A stretch of 38,578 nt of DNA, taken from assembly GCA_009920715.1 (NCBI GenBank), contig RFZO01000002.1:1-38578 (forward strand). Direction: 5' to 3'. Below, in pieces: positions 29,086-37,044 of the stretch (position 1 is the stretch's first letter; each line of letters begins with the position of its first letter). The notes under the pieces are model-generated. The model made no database searches and was not told the DNA's origin. It worked only from the letters and a program-made list of their open reading frames with translations. This DNA comes from Actinomycetota bacterium (lineage in GTDB: Bacteria; Actinomycetota; Acidimicrobiia; Acidimicrobiales; Ilumatobacteraceae). Position numbers and translations under genes: made by a program.

Positions 29086-29880
29086 CTAGCGACCCATTTC
29101 CGCACTGCGGGAGGCAGCCGCGCGGACCGCTTTGTGAACCATCGCACGAAGTCCGTCCTGCTCGAACACGCCCAGCCCGGCAAAGGTCGTGCCGTTCGGC
29201 GAGGTGACGTTCGCGCGCAACTGCGCGGGCGATTCGGGGGACGAGGCGAGCAGCGCGCCGGCCCCCTTGAAGAGCTGGCGCACGAGTGCATCTGCAACGT
29301 CGGCGGGCAGGCCCTCCGCCACCGCAGCCTCCAGCAGGCACTCGGCCACGAGGAAGAGATAGCCCGGTCCGGAACCGGCGACCGCGGTCACCGCATCCAT
29401 CTGTGACTCCGGCACGCGGACCACGAGACCCACCGAGGACAGGACCCGTTCGGCCCAATCAAGGTCCCCGTCGGAGCAGGCTGCGCTGCCCGTGATGGCC
29501 GTGGCCCCCTCGCCCACGAGGGCCGGCGTGTTCGGCATCGCGCGCACCACGGCGCACGACGCACCCGCCGCCTCCTGCAGCGTCGCGACGCTGATGCCAG
29601 CCGCAATCGAGAGAGCACGCGGCGTGCCGAGCGAGGCGACCTCTGCGCACACCGCGACCGCATCACCGGGCTTCACTGCGATGACCGCCCCACGGCCCGC
29701 GACGGTCACCCCGCTGGTGCGCACGCCGAAGCGTTCCTCGAGCGAGCGTCGCTTCGCCGCGTCCAGTTCCACCACCACGATCCCCGCGGGGTCCCAACCG
29801 GCCGCGACCAGGCCACCGAGCAGGGCAGAGCCCATGTTCCCGCCCCCGATGAGGACCAGTTCGTTCGCCGGTTCAGCCAT
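29086..29880 (-). CDS. proC: pyrroline-5-carboxylate reductase
   Basis: LVLIGGGNMGSALLGGLVAAG...AVVRAMPNTPALVGEGATAI...AVAGSGPGYLFLVAE. Confidence 0.95.
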   Translation of the reverse strand: MAEPANELVLIGGGNMGSALLGGLVAAGWDPAGIVVVELDAAKRRSLEERFGVRTSGVTVAGRGAVIAVKPGDAVAVCAEVASLGTPRALSIAAGISVATLQEAAGASCAVVRAMPNTPALVGEGATAITGSAACSDGDLDWAERVLSSVGLVVRVPESQMDAVTAVAGSGPGYLFLVAECLLEAAVAEGLPADVADALVRQLFKGAGALLASSPESPAQLRANVTSPNGTTFAGLGVFEQDGLRAMVHKAVRAAASRSAEMGR

Positions 29881-29929
29881 GCATCGAGACTAACTGTGCG
29901 CCGCCCGCGGGCAGGCGGGAAATGCGGGG

Positions 29930-30391
29930 TCAGTCGGCGAACCGGCTGGCGAACCCGATGCGGATGATCGAGGGGAAGACCTGCTCGACGGTTGAGTACA
30001 GGGTGCCGATCACCCTGTCCACCTCGGCCTCGTTCACTGCCGAGATGGGCAGCTCACCGCGCAGGAACACCGCGTCCTCGATGCCGATCGAGAAATGCGC
30101 ACCGACCAGCCGCTCGTTGCGGCGCAGGAGGTTCTCCCACAGCACGTCGGCGTTCTCCTCGGGATGCGGCATCACGTAGGTCTCGTACCGCAGGGTGCGC
30201 TGGCCGAGGGTCATCCAGACGGTGGTGTACTCCTTCTCCACGCCGCGCATGCGCACGTACCACCTGTGCTCGTTCGCCTCGCCGCGGTCGATCGCGAGGA
30301 TGATGCCGTCGCGCGCGGCAAAGCCGGCGAGCCACTCGCTGATCCTCCGGTCGAGCAGCTCGACCTCGGGATTCCCGTACAGCTCGCTCAC
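29930..30391 (-). CDS. YbjN-domain-like protein
   Basis: GTG start; VSELYGNPEVELLDRRISEWL...RWYVRMRGVEKEYTTVWMTLGQRTLRYETYVMPHPEENADVLWENLLRRN; adjacent to mshA as in other actinobacteria. Confidence 0.7.
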   Translation of the reverse strand: MSELYGNPEVELLDRRISEWLAGFAARDGIILAIDRGEANEHRWYVRMRGVEKEYTTVWMTLGQRTLRYETYVMPHPEENADVLWENLLRRNERLVGAHFSIGIEDAVFLRGELPISAVNEAEVDRVIGTLYSTVEQVFPSIIRIGFASRFAD

Positions 30392-30398
30392 GGTGCGA

Positions 30399-31610
30399 TC
30401 ACTCGCACACGACGCGGTCGCGGGCGGCGAGGTCGGCGTACACCCTGCGCAGGCGGGCGGCGGCGAAGGCCCACGTGTACCCGCGGGCGCGCTCCGCCGC
30501 GGCGTGCGACATGCGCGCGGCAAGGTCAGCATCTGTGATGAGACGGCCGATGTGAGAGGCGAACACGTCGGGTTGCCGGTCGGGCACGAGGAACCCGGTG
30601 CGGCCGTCCTCCACGATGGTGAGGAGACCACCCACGGCGTTCGCCACGACGGGAGTGCCGCACGCGGCGGCCTCCAGCGCGACGAGCCCGAAGCTCTCGC
30701 TGCGGCTGGGCACCAGCACCACGTCGGCCGCGCGGTAGTAGGTGGACAGGATGTGGTGCGGCTGCGGCTCCACGAACCGGACCTGACCCGCGACACCGAG
30801 ACTGTCGATGAGCCCGCGGACCCTCGCCATCTCGGCGTCTCCCTCGGTGCCCGATGCCCCGCCGACGATGAGGAGGATTGCGTCGCTGCGACCGAGCCCG
30901 GCGAGGGCCTGCACGGCCACATCGACGCCCTTCAGGGGCTGGATGCGCCCGACGAAGAGAAGGACAGGTCCGCCTGCGAGGCCGAGGGCGTGGCGCGCAC
31001 CGCGTTTGTCGCCGGGGGCGAAGAACGCGTGCTCCACACCGGGCGAGACGATCTCGATGTTGCCGGGCGGGTTGCCGTACAGCTCGACGAACTGTCGTTC
31101 CTCCTCCGTGCACGAGACACAGATGGCGTCGCTGCAGCCGATGATCTCGGTCTCGGCCTTCTCGCGCTGCGCGCTCTCCGGGTCCCCGCCGAGGGCCTTC
31201 ACCCGGGCGAACGTGTGGAACGTGTTGACGAGGGGCACGTCGATCTCGTGCTTGATCGCGTGGCCGCTGACCCCGGACAGCCAGTAGTTGGCGTGGACCA
31301 CGTCGGTGCCGCCGCTGCGCTGGATGTGGTCGATGACGCGGTCGGTGAACTCCGGGATGACGGACGGCAGGTCGGACTTCGGCAGGTCGACATCGCCGGC
31401 CCGGACGTGGACGATGCGGTGGTTCGGCTCCACCAGCACCTCGGCGGGCAGGTCGTCGCGCCAGGCCCTGGTGTAGGTGGTGCAGTCGACGCCGGCATGG
31501 GCCATGGCGGAGACGAGTTCGCGCACGTACACGTTCATTCCGCCGCCGTCGCCGACGCCCGGCTGGGCGAGCGGCGAGGTGTGAAGGGAGAGAACCGCTA
31601 CTCGTTGCAC
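30399..31610 (-). CDS. mshA: D-inositol-3-phosphate glycosyltransferase (mycothiol biosynthesis)
   Basis: VAVLSLHTSPLAQPGVGDGGGMNVYVRELVSAMAHAGVDCTTYTRAWRDD; GT4 family motifs. Confidence 0.93.
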   Translation of the reverse strand: MQRVAVLSLHTSPLAQPGVGDGGGMNVYVRELVSAMAHAGVDCTTYTRAWRDDLPAEVLVEPNHRIVHVRAGDVDLPKSDLPSVIPEFTDRVIDHIQRSGGTDVVHANYWLSGVSGHAIKHEIDVPLVNTFHTFARVKALGGDPESAQREKAETEIIGCSDAICVSCTEEERQFVELYGNPPGNIEIVSPGVEHAFFAPGDKRGARHALGLAGGPVLLFVGRIQPLKGVDVAVQALAGLGRSDAILLIVGGASGTEGDAEMARVRGLIDSLGVAGQVRFVEPQPHHILSTYYRAADVVLVPSRSESFGLVALEAAACGTPVVANAVGGLLTIVEDGRTGFLVPDRQPDVFASHIGRLITDADLAARMSHAAAERARGYTWAFAAARLRRVYADLAARDRVVCE

Positions 31611-31622
31611 GCGGTGGTCAAC

Positions 31623-32021
31623 CTATCCAGCGGAGGGCGGATTCCCGTCCGCGGGACCCGTTCCCGCCTGGTCGTTCGAGGCCACGAAGGACCTGTACAC
31701 CGAGAGGAGACTCTGCCGTTGCTCCGCGGTGAGCCTTTCGTCGTTCATGATCGCCTCCGGGACGGAGCTCGCGGCCGGTGGCGTGCCGTCGAGGATGCCG
31801 GCACGCACGTACAGGCTCTCGGCCGATATCTCGAGGGCGCGCGCGATCTGCTGGAGGATCTCCGCCGACGGTCTCCTGATGCCGCGCTCGATCTGGCTGA
31901 GGTACGGGTTCGACACGCCGGCCGCGCGTGCGAGGTCACGGATGCTCTGCTGGGCGTTCTCGCGCTGCTGGCGGATGAACTCACCCACGTCATGGAGACG
32001 GTCGGCGGGATTGCGCGGCAC
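31623..32021 (-). CDS. XRE-family HTH regulator
   Basis: FIRQQRENAQQSIRDLARAAGVSNPYLSQIERGIRRPSAEILQQIARAL. Confidence 0.9.
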   Translation of the reverse strand: MPRNPADRLHDVGEFIRQQRENAQQSIRDLARAAGVSNPYLSQIERGIRRPSAEILQQIARALEISAESLYVRAGILDGTPPAASSVPEAIMNDERLTAEQRQSLLSVYRSFVASNDQAGTGPADGNPPSAG

Positions 32022-32534
32022 TTACTTGTCCTTCTCCCCCGGCCCCGCACCCGACCCGTCAACGACAGCCCCGGCACCTCCGGCCTCGCGCACCCGCCTC
32101 ACGACCTCAGCGGTGAGTGCGTCGATGCGCTCGAACATCTCGTGGCGCTGGCGGCTGCATTCGCGCTCGAACATCCCGAGCGCGTCGGAGAGAGCAGCAA
32201 GATCGCGGTCGTCCAGCGTGTCCATGCTGCCGAAGCCGTGTGAATCACACAGTTCGTCCAGCTGCAGCAGCAACGGATGGTCGGTCGGCACCTCCGTCTC
32301 GCGCGGCGGCCGGGCGCTGCCACCTCCGTGCTGCTGGCCGAACACTTCCGCCAGGCGCTCGGCAAGCGGCACCGACGCTGATTCCGCACCGCCCGCTCGG
32401 CGGCGCTCCTCGTCGGAGACGAGGTCGAGACGGCCCTGGGCGAGGCGCCGCACGAACGACACGATGTCCTCCTCGCGCTGCAGGGCGGAACGCTCGGCGC
32501 GGAGATCCGCGAGAGTCTGGTTCGTCCCTGGCAT
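32022..32534 (-). CDS. rsiG: RsiG-like c-di-GMP-binding anti-sigma protein
   Basis: EDIVSFVRRLAQGRLD exactly matches E(X)3S(X)2R(X)3Q(X)3D; second near-match ERECSRQRHEMFERID. Confidence 0.75.
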   Translation of the reverse strand: MPGTNQTLADLRAERSALQREEDIVSFVRRLAQGRLDLVSDEERRRAGGAESASVPLAERLAEVFGQQHGGGSARPPRETEVPTDHPLLLQLDELCDSHGFGSMDTLDDRDLAALSDALGMFERECSRQRHEMFERIDALTAEVVRRVREAGGAGAVVDGSGAGPGEKDK

Positions 32535-32774
32535 CTACGTCCCTCCACTTACCGGCGGCAGAACCGCCACCTCATCATTGTCGGACACGGGATGGTCACG
32601 GGGGACTTCCTCACCGTTCACCCACACCTTGCTGGTGGCCAGAACCGCGGCAAAACCGTCGCCGAATCTGTCCACGGCCGCGTCGAGCACGTCGGCGACG
32701 GTGCTGCCGCCGACCTCGGCCGAGTTCGTGCCGGCAGCCTCGCGGGCCGCGGCGAAGAGTCGGAGGACGGCCAC
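32535..32774 (-). CDS. MoaD/ThiS-family sulfur-carrier-like protein
   Basis: VAVLRLFAAAREAAGTNSAEVGGSTVADVLDAA...VWVNGEEVPRDHPVSDNDEVAVLPPVSGGT*. Confidence 0.85.
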   Translation of the reverse strand: MAVLRLFAAAREAAGTNSAEVGGSTVADVLDAAVDRFGDGFAAVLATSKVWVNGEEVPRDHPVSDNDEVAVLPPVSGGT

Positions 32775-32794
32775 GGGCGAAGCGTACCTGCGGG

Positions 32795-33823
32795 TCACTC
32801 GACGGTGATCCCCGCCGGTCCCTCGTCGAACCTGCCGATCACCGTGAATCCCTCGTCCACCAGTCGTGCGACCGCGGAGCGGTCCGCCGCCGCGAGCAGG
32901 CCGCCGGATGTCTGGGGGTCCATGCACAGTGCGAGCGCTGCGTCGTCGGCGTGCACCTCTATGTTGCCGCGCACGTACTCACGGTTGCGCGGGTCGCCTC
33001 CGGTTCGGGTGCCCCCGGCCGCGATCCGGCGCGCACCGTCGTAGACGGGCAGCAGGACCGTGTCGACCGTGAGTCTCACACCGGACCGGTCCGCCATCTC
33101 CCAGCCGTGGCCCGCCAGCCCGTACCCGGTCACGTCAGTGACCGCATGCACCGCGTCACCTGCGGCCCGCAGGGCGGAGGCGGCCGCCCTGTTGATGCGG
33201 CGCATCCCCTCGACCGCCTTCTTCTTCTCTCCCTCCGTGCCGGCCGCAGTGACGAGTCCGGTGCCGAGGGGCTTCGAGATGAGGGCCACGTCACCCGGAC
33301 GGGCTCCCGCCTTGCGGAACACCCGACGGGGGTCCACCACGCCCTGCACCGCGAGGCCGAAGACGGGCTCGGGATTGCGGATGGTGTGGCCACCCGCCAC
33401 GCTCCCGCCGGCCTCCTCCACCACCTGCGCGGCGGCGGCGAGGATGGCCGTGACCGCATCCCCAGGGAGATCCTCCGGGAACGCGGCGATGTTCACCGCG
33501 AGCACCACGTCACCGCCCATCGCGAACACGTCGCTGCAGGCGTTCGCCGCCGCGACCGCGCCGAAGTCGGCGGGATCGTCGACGAGCGGCGGGAAGAAGT
33601 CCACGGTGCTCACGAGCGCGAGGTCGTCGGTCAACCTGTACACCGCCGCATCGTCGAACGGCGCAAGACCGACGAGGAGTGACGGGTCGATCCCCGCTGG
33701 CAGGTTGCCCACCAGGTCGGACAGGAGAGTCGCACCCCACTTGGCGGCGCACCCGCCGCACGAGGTCCACTCGGTCAGACGGATGGCCGCGACGGAGTCC
33801 TGATGCGTCCTCTCGCCGCCCAT
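32795..33823 (-). CDS. selD: selenide, water dikinase (Cys form)
   Basis: RLTEWTSCGGCAAKWG active-site region; DDAAVYRLTDDLALVSTVDFFPPLVDDP; ANACSDVFAMGG; VTDVTGYGLAGH. Confidence 0.95.
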   Translation of the reverse strand: MGGERTHQDSVAAIRLTEWTSCGGCAAKWGATLLSDLVGNLPAGIDPSLLVGLAPFDDAAVYRLTDDLALVSTVDFFPPLVDDPADFGAVAAANACSDVFAMGGDVVLAVNIAAFPEDLPGDAVTAILAAAAQVVEEAGGSVAGGHTIRNPEPVFGLAVQGVVDPRRVFRKAGARPGDVALISKPLGTGLVTAAGTEGEKKKAVEGMRRINRAAASALRAAGDAVHAVTDVTGYGLAGHGWEMADRSGVRLTVDTVLLPVYDGARRIAAGGTRTGGDPRNREYVRGNIEVHADDAALALCMDPQTSGGLLAAADRSAVARLVDEGFTVIGRFDEGPAGITVE

Positions 33824-33829
33824 GCGCGC

Positions 33830-33842
33830 ACGGTACTAGGTT
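33830..33842. promoter_or_regulatory. back-to-back TANNNT -10-like elements for selD (-) and selA (+)
   Basis: ACGGTA (minus strand TACCGT, last T 7 nt from selD ATG) and TAGGTT (last T 8 nt from selA GTG), separated by 1 nt. Confidence 0.5.
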
Positions 33843-33849
33843 CCACCGC

Positions 33850-35154
33850 GTGACGAGTCAGCGAGATGACACCGCGAGACCGCCGTCCGTCGACGCACTC
33901 GCACGTGGTCTCGCCCGGCGGCATTCGCTCCCCCACGCTGTGCTCGTGGACTGCGCGCGGCGTGCCGTCGCCGACGGTGCCGCTGACGTGGAAGAACAGG
34001 CCGACCGGCATGCCGCTGCGTTCGCGGCCTCACTCGTGGGCGACGTCATAAACGCCACCGGCGTGCTGCTCCACACCAACCTCGGGCGAGCGCCGGTGCC
34101 GATGGTGTCGTCGGGCCGGCCGACCAATCTCGAGTTCGACACCGTCACGGGCACGCGCGGGAGCCGTCACGCGGCGGTCTCGTCCCTGCTCTCTGTGCTC
34201 ACGGGCGCCGAGGCGGCCGTGGTGGTCAACAACAACGCGGCGGCGGTGATGTTGGTGCTGGCGGCGCTCGCGCACGGCAGGGACGTGGCTGTGTCGCGGG
34301 GCGAGAGCGTGGAGATCGGGGGCGGGTTCCGCATCCCGGACGTGATGGAGCAGTCGGGTGCGCGCCTCGTCGACGTCGGCACCACGAACCGCACGGGCGC
34401 CGCCGACTATGCGAAGGCGATCGCGTCGCCGCGCAACGACATCGCACTCGTGATGAGGGTGCACCCGTCGAACTTCTCGGTCGAGGGGTTCGTGTCCTCC
34501 GCACCGCTCCGCGAGCTCGCGGGGCTCGGTGTCCCCGTGGTCGCGGACATCGGGTCGGGCCTTCTCGACAGCACGTGCCCCTGGCTCCACGGTCGCACCG
34601 ACGGAGTCCCCGCGTTCCTCCGCAACGAACCGGCGGTCCGCCAGTCGCTGGAGGACGGTGCCGCGATCGTCACGTTCAGCGGCGACAAGCTGCTCGGCGG
34701 CCCGCAGTGCGGGATCATCGCCGGCCGGGCCGACCTCGTGGCCACATGCGCGTCGCACCCGTTGATGCGTGCGCTGCGCCCGGGGGGACACACCCTCCAG
34801 TTGCTCCAGGCCGCGCTGCTGTCGTTCGCCGCACGCACGGCCTGCGACGACATCGCGTTCTGGCGGATGCTCGCACTCGATGCCGGCGTGGTCCGTGACC
34901 GTGCGGAAGCTGTCGTCTCGGCGGCTGGTGCCGGCTCCGTCGTGCCCGTGTCCGCCCTGGTCGGGGCGGGTTCGGCCCCGGGCGCGGTGTTGCCGTCATT
35001 CGCTGTTGCGGTGGACGGCGATGTGTCGGCGCGTCTCCGTGCGTGCGCCCTGCCCGTGGTCGCACGCGTCGACAGGGGTGTCACGCTCCTCGATCTGCGC
35101 ACGGTCGACCCCGCGGACGATGCCGCAGTGGTCGCCGCGCTCGCCTCCCTCTGA
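33850..35154 (+). CDS. selA: L-seryl-tRNA(Sec) selenium transferase
   Basis: INATGVLLHTNLGRAPV...VVNNNAAAVMLVLAAL...GFRIPDVMEQSGARLVDVGTTNRT...VTFSGDKLLGGPQCGII; GTG start. Confidence 0.96.
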   Translation: MTSQRDDTARPPSVDALARGLARRHSLPHAVLVDCARRAVADGAADVEEQADRHAAAFAASLVGDVINATGVLLHTNLGRAPVPMVSSGRPTNLEFDTVTGTRGSRHAAVSSLLSVLTGAEAAVVVNNNAAAVMLVLAALAHGRDVAVSRGESVEIGGGFRIPDVMEQSGARLVDVGTTNRTGAADYAKAIASPRNDIALVMRVHPSNFSVEGFVSSAPLRELAGLGVPVVADIGSGLLDSTCPWLHGRTDGVPAFLRNEPAVRQSLEDGAAIVTFSGDKLLGGPQCGIIAGRADLVATCASHPLMRALRPGGHTLQLLQAALLSFAARTACDDIAFWRMLALDAGVVRDRAEAVVSAAGAGSVVPVSALVGAGSAPGAVLPSFAVAVDGDVSARLRACALPVVARVDRGVTLLDLRTVDPADDAAVVAALASL

Positions 35155-35159
35155 CCGAC

Positions 35160-36857
35160 ATGCCCGTCATCGCCACGGCCGGCCACGTCGACCACGGGAA
35201 GTCGTCACTCGTCCGCGCGATGACCGGAACCGACCCGGACCGCCACGAGGAGGAACGCCGAAGGGGGATGTCGATCGACCTCGGCTTCGCGCACGTGTCC
35301 GCCCCCGACGGCACGGTGCTGAGCTTCGTCGACGTGCCCGGCCACGTCGATTTCGTCCGCACGATGATCTCGGGCGTCAACGCGGTGTCCTGCGTGCTCT
35401 TCGTCGTGGACGCCGCCGAGGGGTGGATGCCGCAGTCCGCGGAGCACATGGGAATCGTCACGGGTCTCGGGATCCACCACGGCGTGCTCGCCGTGACGAA
35501 GTGCGACAAGGTCGACGACGACGCGGTGAGGGCGTGCATCGACGACGTCGTGCGCCGCACACCGCGGATGAGATGGTCGGCGAGGATCGCGACGTCGGCG
35601 GTGACGGGCCGCGGTGTCGACGAGCTCGTCTCCGCCCTCGCCGCGGCGGCGCGCGGTGCGTCGCACGCACCCGACCCGCTCGGGCGCGTGCGCCTCTTCG
35701 TCGACAGGTCCTTCTCGGTGCGGGGCGCCGGCACGGTGGTCACAGGCACGCTCGAGGGTGCCCCGCTCGCGGCTGGGGCCGTGCTCACGCTCGTCAGGGA
35801 CGGAAGGGACGTGCGCGTGCGCAGGGTGCAGTCGCTCGGGGAGGAGGTGACTGCCGTGTCACCGGGTTCGCGTTGCGCGGTGAACATCCCCGACATCGAT
35901 GCGGACACCGTCGAGCGCGGTGACGTGCTCGTGGAGGACGGCCGCTGGCACGTCACGGACGTGTTCGATGCGTCGGTCGAGCTGCTGAAGGGCACCGCCG
36001 CGCGCGTGACGACGCGCGGTGGCTACGTGCTCCACTTCGGTTCCTCCCACCAGGCGGCGCACCTGCGCCTCGCTGTGCCCGGCCCGCTGGCGGCGGGGCA
36101 GACCGCACACGCACGGATCCGTTTCCGGTCACCGTTGCCCCTCACCCCGGGTGACCGCTTCGTGGTGCGCGACACCGCCTCGGGCACCACGGTCCTCGGC
36201 GGCACCGTCCTCGACGTGGACCCCCGCGGCAGCGTCGCGTCGGCCGCCAACGGTGCGTCAACAGTGGAACGTCTCGCGCGACGGGGATGGATCCCCCTCG
36301 ACGAAGCGAGGCGACTCACCGGCGTTCCGCTCGGGGCGACGGTGCCCGGCTGGTGGGCGGGAGAGCACGCGTTCGACGGCACGGTCCGCAGGCTGCGGAT
36401 GCTGCTGGACGGCGGGCCCGTCGACCTCGCGACGTTGACGGAGGTGGAGCGGGCGGTCGTCGCGACGCTGCCCGGCGTGACTGTCGAGCGCGGCACGGCG
36501 CACACGGCGGCGCGCGACCCGCTGCTCGACCATCCGTACGCGGTTCGGTTCCGCAGCGCACCGCTCGACGGCGGTTCCACGGCGGGCCTCAACAGGGACG
36601 TCATCCGCAGGCTCGTGCAGGCCGGCATCATCCTCGAGCACGACGCGATCGCGTTCCACGCGGACACGCTCGACGCGCTCGTGCCCGCACTCGAGAAACT
36701 GTGGGCGGCGCACCCGGACGGTTTCCTCATCCGCGACCTCGCCGGCGTGCTCGGGATCTCGCGGAAGTGGGCGGTGCCGCTCGCCGAGTGTCTCGACAGG
36801 AAGGGTCTCACGCGCCGCTCGGGCGACGTGCGCCTGCCGGGGCGCGCGTTGCGCTGA
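35160..36857 (+). CDS. selB: selenocysteine-specific elongation factor
   Basis: MPVIATAGHVDHGKSSLVRAMTGTDPDRHEEERRRGMSIDLGFA; C-terminal winged-helix-like region DLAGVLGISRKWAVPLAECLDRKGLTRRSGD. Confidence 0.96.
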   Translation: MPVIATAGHVDHGKSSLVRAMTGTDPDRHEEERRRGMSIDLGFAHVSAPDGTVLSFVDVPGHVDFVRTMISGVNAVSCVLFVVDAAEGWMPQSAEHMGIVTGLGIHHGVLAVTKCDKVDDDAVRACIDDVVRRTPRMRWSARIATSAVTGRGVDELVSALAAAARGASHAPDPLGRVRLFVDRSFSVRGAGTVVTGTLEGAPLAAGAVLTLVRDGRDVRVRRVQSLGEEVTAVSPGSRCAVNIPDIDADTVERGDVLVEDGRWHVTDVFDASVELLKGTAARVTTRGGYVLHFGSSHQAAHLRLAVPGPLAAGQTAHARIRFRSPLPLTPGDRFVVRDTASGTTVLGGTVLDVDPRGSVASAANGASTVERLARRGWIPLDEARRLTGVPLGATVPGWWAGEHAFDGTVRRLRMLLDGGPVDLATLTEVERAVVATLPGVTVERGTAHTAARDPLLDHPYAVRFRSAPLDGGSTAGLNRDVIRRLVQAGIILEHDAIAFHADTLDALVPALEKLWAAHPDGFLIRDLAGVLGISRKWAVPLAECLDRKGLTRRSGDVRLPGRALR

Positions 36858-36866
36858 TCCTTGTGT

Positions 36867-36885
36867 CCTCACCCTCAGGGAGAGG
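36867..36885. terminator. candidate bidirectional hairpin between selB and selC
   Basis: CCTCaCCCTcAGGGaGAGG imperfect inverted repeat between convergent genes. Confidence 0.3.
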
Positions 36886-36900
36886 ATCCCCTGCGGGGTG

Positions 36901-36996
36901 TGGCGGAGGCGGACGGGAATCGAACCCGCCGGACGGGGATCGCCCGTCCCGTCTGTTTTGAAGACAGCGAAGCCCACCAGGTGCTCGTACGCCTCC
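36901..36996 (-). tRNA. selC: tRNA-Sec (anticodon TCA), encoded 3' GCCA
   Basis: Minus strand GGAGGCGTACGAGCACCTGGTGGGCTTCGCTGTCTTCAAAACAGACGGGACGGGCGATCCCCGTCCGGCGGGTTCGATTCCCGTCCGCCTCCGCCA: acceptor pairing, CTTCAAA anticodon loop, 7-bp long variable arm GGACGGG/CCCGTCC, TTCGATT T-loop, 96 nt. Confidence 0.94.
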
Positions 36997-37044
36997 GCCG
37001 CGCAGGCTAGTTGCGCCCGTCATCCATCGGACTACGGTTCAGCC

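Noticed and set aside
31623-32021. XRE protein as a BldD-like c-di-GMP receptor, given its RsiG-like neighbour
   Set aside because: HTH is clear but I cannot find the BldD C-terminal c-di-GMP signature (RXD-X8-RXXD).
32795-33823. SelD as a selenoprotein itself
   Set aside because: Active-site region reads TSCGGCAAK with Cys codons and no in-frame TGA.
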